The notes under the pieces: model-generated
The model's database searches: none
What the model was told of the DNA's origin: nothing
Seen by the model: only the letters and a program-made list of their open reading frames with translations
From: Globodera rostochiensis
Taxonomy: Eukaryota; Nematoda; Chromadorea; Rhabditida; Heteroderidae
Direction: 5' to 3'
DNA: 64,000 nucleotides
Assembly (NCBI GenBank): GCA_018350325.1
Contig: JAEVLN010000021.1
Coordinates: 124,001 to 188,000 of the forward strand
Part shown: positions 1-9,680 of the stretch, piece by piece
Numbering within the stretch: the stretch's first letter is position 1
Layout: each line of letters begins with the position of its first letter
Position numbers and translations under genes: made by a program

Positions 1-486
1 AAGAGGGCAGTGAAAGCAGCCAATATACTATAAAATTTCAAATAATTTAAATAAAGACATAAACAACAAAAGAAATTTAGATGAATTTAATTTTATTTAA
101 ATGTGAGGAAGCTAGTTGTACGATTGGTTTTATTTGCAACAAATTTTGCTACTTTAAAAAGTAATTAAAAAATAAATAACATATAATTTATTACATATTT
201 TATTATTGTAACTTAATGATTAATATTAACAATTACAAATATTCGATGATGTTTTAAGCTCAATTTGTATGTCTTTCAAAGCTTTGAAACGTAAAAATTT
301 AGGAAATTTTTGTGTTTTAAAACTATAAAGGAAAAGTTTGGAGGTTATACTCAATTCACACAAAGTTATTTTTCTATACTTTGTTGTAAATAATCCAATC
401 CAACGCAGATGCTCGACCTACTCTTGGTTTTACTAAGTTTTTGGCAAAAAATAAATATCTAATTTCATTAAAATATTTTGTTTTAC
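1..486. other. AT-rich spacer
   Basis: Mostly A-rich sequence with homopolymer stretches. A small patch of lower A+T sits at about 403-430, too short to interpret. No repeat, RNA gene or promoter was recognised. Confidence 0.6.
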
Positions 487-654
487 TTCATCCTGTTCGG
501 TTGGTCCTTTACGTGCCCTCAAAAGCAACTTGGATTCACGTGGTCATTCTTGCCGCAAAACAACACTATGGAATGGGCTACCTGCCGCCCAGAAGAAATC
601 TTCACCTATCGTGCCCACCTATTGTCCTATCTACTTAATTTATTAATATTTTGA
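487..654 (+). CDS. Coding-like island, partial, unknown product
   Basis: An open frame of 55 codons plus stop lies on an island of clearly lower A+T than its surroundings. Many codons end in C or G, and the peptide is rich in W, F and C (for example GWSFTCPQKQLGF, then NNTMEWATCRPEEIF). The first 16 residues are hydrophobic with a cysteine, so a membrane or secreted segment is possible. There is no start codon at the island edge, so this would be an internal or terminal exon; no clear donor is seen before the TGA. The other two + frames are also open here, and the minus frame is interrupted once by TGA. The family was not recognised. Confidence 0.3.
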   Translation, partial: FILFGWSFTCPQKQLGFTWSFLPQNNTMEWATCRPEEIFTYRAHLLSYLLNLLIF

Positions 655-1760
655 CATAAGAACTATTAAATTGTTTAGATTGATGAAGAGAAAACAAAAT
701 AAAAACATTTTACCAAGAATTTTTATTATATAATTAAACAATAAATGACCATTGTTTAAAATCTTAATTTCATTAAACCATAATTTTAATATAACATAAT
801 AATTAACTAAACATTTTTAAAGCACTTAGCATGAAACGTTTCTAAAAATTACAATATTTTATTTGGAACTTGTCAGCATAACTTATCAGTTATACAAAAC
901 ACAAATAATTAACAAATGATTTATTATGTAAAAAAATAAGATGGTTGATTAATAGCGCTATTAAATATTTCAGAACAAATGATTTATAAAGTAATAATTT
1001 AAAATAAGGAAGAATCTCATTACTACTAGTGCTCAAGAATTGAAAATATAAATAAAATTAAAAAACCAACTAAAAAAGCTTAAATACCCACATTAATTTT
1101 GGATCTGAATCTAATTGTTCTCAATTAAAAATAACCCAAAATCAGAAAAAATTATTGTTTTTGCAATTTTTTTAAATTTATGCTTTCTAAGCCTGACGTG
1201 AGCTATGTATATTTTGCTTTTCCTATTCAACCAAAACGAATTAAATTATTGGTCGCTATTATTAGTTTAAAAAAACGTACTTTTACTTTAGTATATATTT
1301 TTTTGAACACTAATACGATATCTGTTTGATAATATCGGTGTAAAAATTTGCATAATTTATTTAAATTAAATTTAACATTCAAAACAATTAATTTATTAAT
1401 CAACTTTGTTCGTAATTTGCATTTAAATCTTAATTTTCTTATTATTTGGCCAGCAGATTGTTTTCTTGTCAATGTCGAGTTTAAATGCTTTCATTAAGCT
1501 TCGCCTTTGTTCAGTTTTTTTTAACTTAAACTAGTTTATTGATAATTATTATTGAATTTTTAAGTTTGTGGCCGCTGGTGGGGCTTTTCTTTATTATTCA
1601 TAAAACAGTATAAAATATTTATCTTTTCATCTTTTAATAAATTGAATATTCCAATCTTTTTTTAACATTAAATTAAATTTTCATTTGTCATGTACTTTAT
1701 TTTGATATTTTATAAAAATTTATTATTAACCATAATCATACCTTTTTTTAAATAAAATTA
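655..1760. other. AT-rich spacer
   Basis: A-rich up to about 1170, then T-rich. An 81-codon minus-strand frame (1227-1472) is low-complexity K/N/I/L/F and looks like chance. A short GC patch at 1568-1592 (gtggccgctggtggggct) is isolated and uninterpreted. Confidence 0.55.
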
Positions 1761-1847
1761 TTAGGCCTCGTCTTGCCCATGTTCAACACTCTCGTTGAAA
1801 ACCATCTTTTGGATATCTGCCCCCTCCAATTGTTTTGCAGCAAAGAC
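1761..1847 (-). CDS. Coding-like island, possible 3' end of a gene
   Basis: Read on the minus strand, the island gives 28 codons and a stop, ending ...QLEGADIQKMVFNESVEHGQ..EA, which is a soluble, charged peptide. The + strand of the same island is also open, is bounded by a plausible acceptor (attattag before 1765) and a GTTAAG donor at 1859, and could join a following + island at 1929 after a ~70-bp intron. The strand is therefore unresolved; minus is preferred for its acidic C-terminus and purine-first codons. No family was recognised. Confidence 0.22.
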   Translation of the reverse strand, partial: VFAAKQLEGADIQKMVFNESVEHGQDEA

Positions 1848-2203
1848 ACTTTAATTAAGTTAAGTTAATCTTATTTAATTTATAAATTATATCACCTAAT
1901 TTTTATCTTTATCAACTATAATTTTAGCAGATGCCATCCGTATGAAAGAATTTAGGGTTTCTACACCCTCAAAAGAAAAGTGCGCCTTATTCATTATTAT
2001 TTTATATAAATGTTCTTTTCACACTTCTTTTTTTTACGCTATTTAGATAAGATAATTTTATTGGATTTGTGCGATGGACGGAAATGTTTGATTTTTACAC
2101 CTCATTTTTATTGATTTATTTGTTATACATTTTTGGCGGTAGGTCTTATTATTGTTATTTTTTTTTAAATTATTTATAAAGATAAAGTTTATATTTTTTT
2201 TAC
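1848..2203. other. AT-rich spacer with one ambiguous island
   Basis: An island at about 1926-1990 follows a good + strand 3' splice site (pyrimidine-rich, ending attttag at 1928). It is open in one + frame and one minus frame, so neither is called. The rest is T-rich spacer. Confidence 0.4.
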
Positions 2204-2258
2204 TTTTATTATTTAAAGTTTCTCCTTTTCGCTTTGGTGCCGACATTTTTTCTTGCAT
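2204..2258 (-). CDS. Possible first exon, basic N-terminus
   Basis: The minus strand has two in-frame ATG codons (2258 and 2246). The second begins MSAPKRKGETLNNK, a lysine/arginine-rich N-terminus like that of many nuclear proteins. A GTAAAAAA donor-like site follows at 2203, after which the frame becomes low-complexity AT sequence, as expected of an intron. The exon would be 55 bp ending in phase 1. No downstream exon can be joined with confidence. Confidence 0.22.
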
Positions 2259-3138
2259 AGTGGACCCGCTTCAGTGCTTTGCTGAATGAGCGCTTAAACC
2301 CAACATAGTTCATTGAAATTGTAGTCATATATAATTTTATTAATTTTTTAACTAGAAATTTTATATTTATAATGGGTTAAAAAGAACTAAATATATTTTA
2401 GAATTCTATCTTGCATTACAAGGCTCAATTACCAAAATTATTTCTCCCATAGGTTTCACCTCTTTTTTTATGTCTTTACACATTTTTTACATGTTTTTTA
2501 GCAATTACAGACAGTTAAATCATGTCATTTCGAGGCCTGGATCCGTCCGTATCTGGGCGCGAATCGGAAGAGTTAATATTTTAAAAAAAAATCAATGATC
2601 CTTTATAAAAAGCAGAATAGTTTATTTAAATATTGACTTTTAGACTAAATATTATAAGGCAATAATTTTGATTTTGTGAAGTTATAACGTAAAACTTCCG
2701 AAAAGGGGAACAAGTGATGGTGAACGATTTGATAAACGATCTTCTTAAGCTTCAATTTTAATTTAGTATTCAAAAAAAATCTTCATAATTTAATTAAACT
2801 TGCATTAAGTTTATATAGCAAAACTAAAGGCTCCCCATCTTTGCCTCAGAAAATGCCGATATTATATTAGTGAAGTTTCGATAATTAAATAGATCGTTTG
2901 TTTCGTTATAAACTTGTAGACGGATTATTGTGTGTATTTTTTTATTTTCCGTAAACGTCTTTTTTGTGCTTGAATGTATATTGGGCCACTGCGACTAGTT
3001 CAGCTAGTTTATTTATACAATAATTTCACGTATATTTTATATTTCAAATATAACCTTTTATTAGTTTTAAAAGCATTATTTTTTCGCTTCGCCGTTGCCG
3101 TCAATTTATATTACGCATAATTATTTATTTATTCTTTA
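2259..3138. other. T-rich spacer with several short islands
   Basis: T-rich sequence with patches of lower A+T at about 2520-2570, 2700-2750, 2828-2860 and 3085-3107. Each is open for 15-25 codons in at least one frame and could be exon debris or chance. None has convincing splice sites on both sides. Confidence 0.4.
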
Positions 3139-3225
3139 TTCATTGTGGTCTCCATCCGGTTTGTTCCTTCTAAAGATGGTTCAACGCATTTTTTTGTTTG
3201 CGCTTACAAGATTTGCATCATATAA
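3139..3225 (+). CDS. Coding-like island, unknown product
   Basis: A short + frame containing VVSIRFVPSKDGSTHF then FVCAYKICII and a TAA, with C- or G-ending codons in its first half. The T-rich frame runs further upstream without ATG, so the left border is arbitrary. On the minus strand the same island has an acceptor (ccatctttag) and a short terminal frame, so strand is uncertain. No family recognised. Confidence 0.2.
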   Translation, partial: FIVVSIRFVPSKDGSTHFFVCAYKICII

Positions 3226-4117
3226 CACAATTTTTTTAGTTTGAGTTAGTTGATAATAAACAATTAAATTTATAGACGTAACACACGTTCATAGTAAATT
3301 AATTAAATTATTCACTTGCATATATTCAAATCAAAGTTAAGTTTATTTTGTATTTTAATTATTATGTATATATTTTAACATTTTGCTTTTGATACAATTT
3401 TGTCATCAGTAAAAACGTGCAGTGTAAATTTGCAAATTCCTTGATTAAAAAAATATCAATGGTGATCAGTGTCAATTTGGTAATATTTTCGTGTTTCGTC
3501 GTTAATATTTTATGATTAGTTTTTTATTAGTGGCTATAAATAAGTATACGTATAAGTGTTTACATGCATATCTATTATTTCATAAAGGTATATGTTATAA
3601 ATAGGAATGTCAAATTATTTAAGACTATATAGAAATACCTTAATAGTTATATTTTAATTACATAGATTCTTTATTAAATAAATTATTTTTAACCCTTTTC
3701 TTAAATATTTTTAATGCCAAAATTGTTTTGGCAGTTTCAAATGTTATAATTTGAGTATTCAAATTAGTGTTTAGATTTTAATTTTTTTTTCTCAAACAAA
3801 GTTTAAACAACTAAATAACAAATTTATTTTAAAATTTTTATTGTTTTTTTATCAATAATCGACAGATTTTATTTTTGTAACAATATGTCCAATTACTTAG
3901 CGTTTTATTGGCATTTTTTTTATTTGAGACTTGACTAAATTATTGTTACTGTATAATGAATTATTTAGGTCAAAAATTCCTGAGTTAGTATGCCTTTTCT
4001 TAATAAGCAAATTATATATCTCTATAAATTCCATAAAGATTTTGTTTAAATATTCTCAATAGGGCACCTTTTATCTGAATGGAAATATCTGTAAATGTTA
4101 AATTTTTTTTCCTGTAT
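3226..4117. other. T-rich spacer
   Basis: Long runs of T and TA-rich sequence with no island of note, no repeat and no recognisable signal. Confidence 0.6.
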
Positions 4118-4261
4118 TTATTCAAACTTTAATTTTATCAAATGCGATACACCCTCCCTAGGATGGTAGAGGGCATTATCTGAGCTGTAAAGCTCGTTCA
4201 GGTGCCCACAAAAACCTTTTAAGATGTTAATCGAGTGAACACTCTTGGGCGTACTATACAA
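4118..4261 (-). CDS. Coding-like island, partial, unknown product
   Basis: A minus-strand frame of 47 codons plus stop on a ~120-bp island of balanced composition. The peptide contains SVHSINILKGFCGHLNELYS, then DNALYHPREGVSHLIKLKFE and the stop. Amino-acid variety and codon third positions look like true coding sequence. The frame follows an AG (gattgtatag) that could be a 3' splice site; no ATG is present, so this would be a terminal exon. The + strand of the island has several stops in each frame, which makes the strand call firmer than for most islands here. The peptide vaguely resembles tails of transposon-type polyproteins, but I cannot name a family. Confidence 0.38.
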   Translation of the reverse strand: MYSTPKSVHSINILKGFCGHLNELYSSDNALYHPREGVSHLIKLKFE

Positions 4262-4801
4262 TCATATCATTATTTAACTATGCTTATTTCAAAATGAATT
4301 TTATCAAAAATCACATTACAAACTTTTGCTTATTTAAAATTTTTATATATTTTTCATTAAATTATTAGTTATTTAATCGATATTTGACGCAACTTTAAGT
4401 CAGTTTAATTTATGGGCTTTTGTACTTTTGAATTATGAGTTTTACTAAATATTACAAATTAATTACTTTTCTAAAATACCGTACTCATTTTCTCCTTCTA
4501 TGCACCACACAAATAAAGGTTTGATTTACACATGCTTATTCGTTTTCGATTTTAATACTTTCCAGTTAGGTTTAAATTGTATATTTTTGTATTGCATTTA
4601 TTTAGATCAATAAGCTTTTTATTGGCAGCGTAAACTTTATGTTTATTTTATTTAGTAATATAGATTATTGTTAACGATTCGGATCCGCCGCTGCTTTCTG
4701 GGCTTGAGTCCTCTCGTATTTAATCTACATTATTCAAATTATGCCTGTAGCTTTAGCATTATTGACTTGGCATAAATTTTTAAAACATTTTTTGGTAAAT
4801 T
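4262..4801. other. AT-rich spacer with one island
   Basis: A GC-richer patch at about 4677-4716 (contains ggatccgccgctgctttctg) is open in one + frame but only for ~15 codons. Otherwise T-rich spacer. Confidence 0.5.
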
Positions 4802-4909
4802 ATGTTTAATCATTTATATTTGACAATTATCTATACTTTGGAGACTGAGGTTCGTGTTCAGAAATTGGTAGCGGCCTCCTCATCTCTGACTTTTGTCTTT
4901 GAGTTTTAA
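4802..4909 (+). CDS. Small ORF on a coding-like island
   Basis: ATG-initiated frame of 35 codons ending in TAA. Its second half (LETEVRVQKLVAASSSLTF) has mixed composition and coding-like codons, while the first half is AT-rich. It could be a real small exon or the remains of one. No splice site decides its limits and no family is recognised. Confidence 0.22.
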   Translation: MFNHLYLTIIYTLETEVRVQKLVAASSSLTFVFEF

Positions 4910-5248
4910 GCGGATATATTTTTGTTAGAAAACTTGAAGGTTATTTTAAGGTTTGCCTAATTATGAATTATATCATTTTTCCAGCTATTATTAGATTTGT
5001 ATGATAATAAATAATGGAAATTAACTCACAATTAATATGTTTTTTGATTGTATATTTTTATAATTTACACAATTATCTAATATTAATTATAAATATTTTC
5101 AACTTTTTTTGCTTAAATTTTTGTGTAAACTAATCTAACTTGCAAGCCGACTTCCAATCGACATTTTTTAAAATGCTGCCGAAGTATTTCACAAAAATAT
5201 TAATATATTATAAATGAAATTATTTTTTTTAATAATTAAGTAACTTTT
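4910..5248. other. AT-rich spacer before the satellite array
   Basis: T-rich, then mixed A/T sequence leading into a palindrome and the large satellite array. Nothing else seen. Confidence 0.6.
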
Positions 5249-5268
5249 GTAGTTTTTTAAAAAACTAC
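5249..5268. repeat. 20-bp perfect palindrome at the array edge
   Basis: GTAGTTTTTTAAAAAACTAC is its own reverse complement. It lies about 20 bp left of the first satellite monomer. It could extrude as a small cruciform; whether it matters for the array is unknown. Confidence 0.8.
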
Positions 5269-5874
5269 TCTAAATAATTGGCAATGCAAAAATTTTATTT
5301 TTTGAAGAAATAGTGTGCTAAAAAGAGACAGTCAGACGGTTAGAGTAATTTGGTCGTCAACGCACCCCTTCTAATAATTTTTTAGTTACTTTTTTGAACA
5401 TTTTATTTTTTGAAGAAATAGTGTGCTAAAAAAAGAGAGTCAGACGGTTAGAGTAATTTGGTCATCAACGCACCATATCTAATAATTTTTTAGTTACTTT
5501 TTTGAACATTTTATTTTTTGAAGAAATAGTGTGCTAAAAAGAGACAGTCAGACGGTTAGATTAATTTGGTCATCGACGCCCCCCATCTAATAATTTTAGT
5601 TACTTTTTTGAAGAAATAGTGTGCTAAAAAGAGAGAGTCAGACAGTTAGAGTAATTTGGTCGTCAACGCACCCCTTCTAATAATTTTTTAGTTACTTTTT
5701 TGAACATTTTATTTTTTGAAGAAATAGTGTGCTAAAAAGAGAGAGTCAGACGGTTAGAGTAATTTGGTCATCAACGCACCCCATCTAATAATTTTTTAGT
5801 TACTTTTTTGAACATTTTATTTTTTGAAGAAATAGTGTGCTAAAAAGAGACAGTCAGACGGTTAGATTAATTTG

Positions 5875-8800
5875 GTCATCGACGCCCCCCATCTAATAAT
5901 TTTAGTTACTTTTTTGAAGAAATAGTGTGCTAAAAAGAGAGAGTCAGACAGTTAGAGTAATTTGGTCATCAACGCACCATATCTAATAATTTTTTAGTTA
6001 CTTTTTTGAACATTTTATTTTTTGAAGAAATAGTGTGCTAAAAAGAGACAGTCAGACGGTTAGAGTAATTTGGTCATCAACGCACCCCATCTAATAATTT
6101 TAGTTACTTTTTTGAACATTTTATTTTTTAAAGAAATAGTGTGCTAAAAAGAGAGAGTCAGGCGGCGAGAGTAATTAAGTCATCAACCACCCCATCTAAA
6201 ATTATTTTAATCACTTTTTTGAATATTTTTATTTTTTGGAGAAATAGTGTGCTAAAAAGAGAGAGTCAGACGGTTAGAGTAATTTGGTCATCAACGCACC
6301 CCATCTAATAATTTTAGTTACTTTTTTGAAGAAATAGTGTACTAAAAAGAGACAGTCAGACGGTTAGAGTAATTTGGTCATCAACGCATCCCATCTAATA
6401 ATTTTTGTTACTTTTTTGAACATTTTATTTTTTGAAGAAATAGTGTGCTAAAAAGAGACAGTCAGACGGTTAGATTAATTTGGTCATCAACGCACCCCAT
6501 CTAATAATTTTTTAGTTACTTTTTTGAACATTTTATTTTTTGAAGAAATAGTGTGCTAAAAAGAGACAGTCAGACGGTTAGATTAATTTGGTCATCGACG
6601 CCCCCCATCTAATAATTTTAGTTACTTTTTTGAAGAAATAGTGTGCTAAAAAGAGAGAGTCAGACAGTTAGAGTAATTTGGTCATCAACGCACCATATCT
6701 AATAATTTTTTAGTTACTTTTTTGAACATTTTATTTTTTGAAGAAATAGTGTGCTAAAAAGAGACAGTCAGACGGTTAGAGTAATTTGGTCATCAACGCA
6801 CCCCATCTAATAATTTTAGTTACTTTTTTGAACATTTTATTTTTTAAAGAAATAGTGTGCTAAAAAGAGAGAGTCAGGCGGCGAGAGTAATTAAGTCATC
6901 AACCACCCCATCTAAAATTATTTTAATCACTTTTTTGAATATTTTTATTTTTTGGAGAAATAGTGTGCTAAAAAGAGAGAGTCAGACGGTTAGAGTAATT
7001 TGGTCATCAACGCACCCCATCTAATAATTTTAGTTACTTTTTTGAAGAAATAGTGTACTAAAAAGAGACAGTCAGACGGTTAGAGTAATTTGGTCATCAA
7101 CGCATCCCATCTAATAATTTTTTGTTACTTTTTTGAACATTTTATTTTTTGAAGAAATAGTGTGCTAAAAAGAGACAGTCAGACGGTTAGATTAATTTGG
7201 TCATCAACGCACCCAATCTAATAATTTTAGTTACTTTTTTGAAGAAATATTGTGCTAAAAAGAGAGAGTCAGACGGCTAGAGTAATTTGGTCATCAACGC
7301 ACCCCATCTAATAATTTTTTAGTTACTTTTTTGAACATTTTATTTTTTGAAGAAATAGTGTGCTAAAAAGAGAGAGTCAGACGGTTAGAGTAATTTGGTC
7401 ATCAACGCACCCCATCTAATAATTTTAGTTACTTTTTTGAACATTTTATTTTTTGAAGAAATAGTGTGCTAAAAAGAGAGAGTCAGGCTGCGAGAGTAAT
7501 TAAGTCATCAACGCACCCCATCTAAAAATTATTTTAATCACTTTTTTGAATATTTTTATTTTTTGGAGAAATAGTGTGCTAAAAAGAGAGAGTCAGGCGG
7601 CGAGAGTAATTTTCGCATCAACGCACCCCATCTAATAATTTTTTAGTTACTTTTTTGAACATTTTATTTTTTGAAGAAATAGTGTGCTAAAAAAAGAGAG
7701 TCAGACGGTTAGAGTAATTTGGTCATCAACGCACCATATCTAATAATTGTTTAGTTACTTTTTTGAACATTTTATTTTTTGAAGAAATAGTGTGCTAAAA
7801 AGAGACAGTCAGGCGGCGAGAGTAATTAAGTCATCAACCACCCCATCTAAAATTATTTTAATCACTTTTTTGAATATTTTTATTTTTTTGAGAAATAGTG
7901 TGCTAAAAAGAGAGAGTCAGACGGTTAGAGTAATTTGGTCATCAACGCACCCCAACTAATAATTTTAGTTACTTTTTTGAAGAAATAGTGTACTAAAAAG
8001 AGACAGTCAGACGGTTAGAGTAATTTGGTCATCAACGCATCCCATCTAATAATTTTTTGTTACTTTTTTGAACATTTTATTTTTTGAAGAAATAGTGTGC
8101 TAAAAAGAGACAGTCAGACGGTTAGATTAATTTGGTCATCAACGCACCCCATCTAATAATTTTTTAGTTACTTTTTTGAACATTTTATTTTTTGAAGAAA
8201 TAGTGTGCTAAAAAGAGACAGTCAGACGGTTAGATTAATTTGGTCATCGACGCCCCCCATCTAATAATTTTAGTTACTTTTTTGAAGAAATAGTGTGCTA
8301 AAAAGAGAGAGTCAGACAGTTAGAGTAATTTGGTCATCAACGCACCATATCTAATAATTTTTTAGTTACTTTTTTGAACATTTTATTTTTTGAAGAAATA
8401 GTGTGCTAAAAAGAGACAGTCAGACGGTTAGAGTAATTTGGTCATCAACGCACCCCATCTAATAATTTTAGTTACTTTTTTGAACATTTTATTTTTTAAA
8501 GAAATAGTGTGCTAAAAAGAGAGAGTCAGGCGGCGAGAGTAATTAAGTCATCAACCACCCCATCTAAAATTATTTTAATCACTTTTTTGAATATTTTTAT
8601 TTTTTGGAGAAATAGTGTGCTAAAAAGAGAGAGTCAGACGGTTAGAGTAATTTGGTCATCAACGCACCCCATCTAATAATTTTAGTTACTTTTTTGAAGA
8701 AATAGTGTACTAAAAAGAGACAGTCAGACGGTTAGAGTAATTTGGTCATCAACGCATCCCATCTAATAATTTTTTGTTACTTTTTTGAACATTTTATTTT

Positions 8801-8990
8801 TTGAAGAAATAGTGTGCTAAAAAGAGACAGTCAGACGGTTAGATTAATTTGGTCATCAACGCACCCCATCTAATAATTTTTTAGTTACTTTTTTGAACAT
8901 TTTATTTTTTGAAGAAATAGTGTGCTAAAAAGAGACAGTCAGACGGTTAGATTAATTTGGTCATCGACGCCCCCCATCTAATAATTTTAG
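5875..8990 (+). repeat. Higher-order repeat of about 717 bp within the array
   Basis: The diagnostic variant tcatcaaccaccccatct starts at 6180, 6897, 7831 and 8548; 6180-6897 and 7831-8548 are both 717 bp, and 6897-7831 is 717 plus two monomers (934). A second marker, gtcatcgacgcccccc, at 5875, 6591 and 8243 gives 716 and 1652 bp. Blocks of about seven monomers have thus been duplicated as units. Copies are nearly identical by eye, which suggests recent amplification. Confidence 0.9.
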
Positions 8991-9199
8991 TTACTTTTTT
9001 GAAGAAATAGTGTGCTAAAAAGAGAGAGTCAGACGGTTAGAGTAATTTGGTCATCAACGCATCCCATCTAATAATTTTTTAGTTACTTTTTTGAACATTT
9101 TATTTTTTGAAGAAATAGTGTGCTAAAAAGAGACAGTCAGACGGTTAGATTAATTTGGTCATCAACGCACCCCATCTAATAATTTTTTAGTTACTTTTT

Positions 9200-9680
9200 T
9201 GAACATTTTATTTTTTTGAAGAAATAGTGTGCTAAAAAGAGAGCAGTCAGACGGTTAGATTAATTGGTCATCAACGCACCCCATCTAATAATTTTTAGCT
9301 TTACTTTTTGAACATTTTATTTTGAAGAAATAGTGTGCTAAAAAGAGAGAGTCCAGACGGCTAGAGTAATTTGGGTCATCAACGCACCCATCTAATAATT
9401 TTTTTAGTTACTTTTTGAACATTTTATTTTTGAAGAAATAGTGTGCTAAAAAGAGAGAGTCAGATGGTTAGAGTAATTTGGTCATCAACGCACCCATCTA
9501 ATAATTTTTTAGTTACTTTTTTGAACATTTTATTTTTTGAAGAAATAGGTGTGCTAAAAGGAGGAGACGTCAGACGGTTAGAGTAATTTGGTCCATCAAC
9601 GCACCCCATCTAATAATTGTTGGTACTTTTTTGAACATTTTATTTTTGGAAGAAATAGTGGTGCTAAAAAGAGAGAGAGT
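9200..9680 (+). repeat. Indel-rich stretch inside the satellite array
   Basis: Monomers here carry many single-base insertions and losses not seen in neighbouring copies (gagcagtcag, gtccagacgg, ttgggtcatc, aggagacgtc, gtccatcaac, agtggtgcta). This may be uncorrected sequencing error or a collapsed join in the assembly, or a locally decayed block. Confidence 0.8.

Noticed and set aside
487..640. Minus-strand gene in the first island
   Set aside because: The minus frame (VGTIGEDFFWAAGSPFHSVV...) is attractive and ends near a GTAAAA donor, but it contains an in-frame TGA, whereas the + frame is clean.
1227..1472. 81-codon minus-strand ORF
   Set aside because: Low-complexity K/L/I/F/N peptide from AT-rich DNA, no GC-richer island, no splice or start context. 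Frames of this length are expected by chance.
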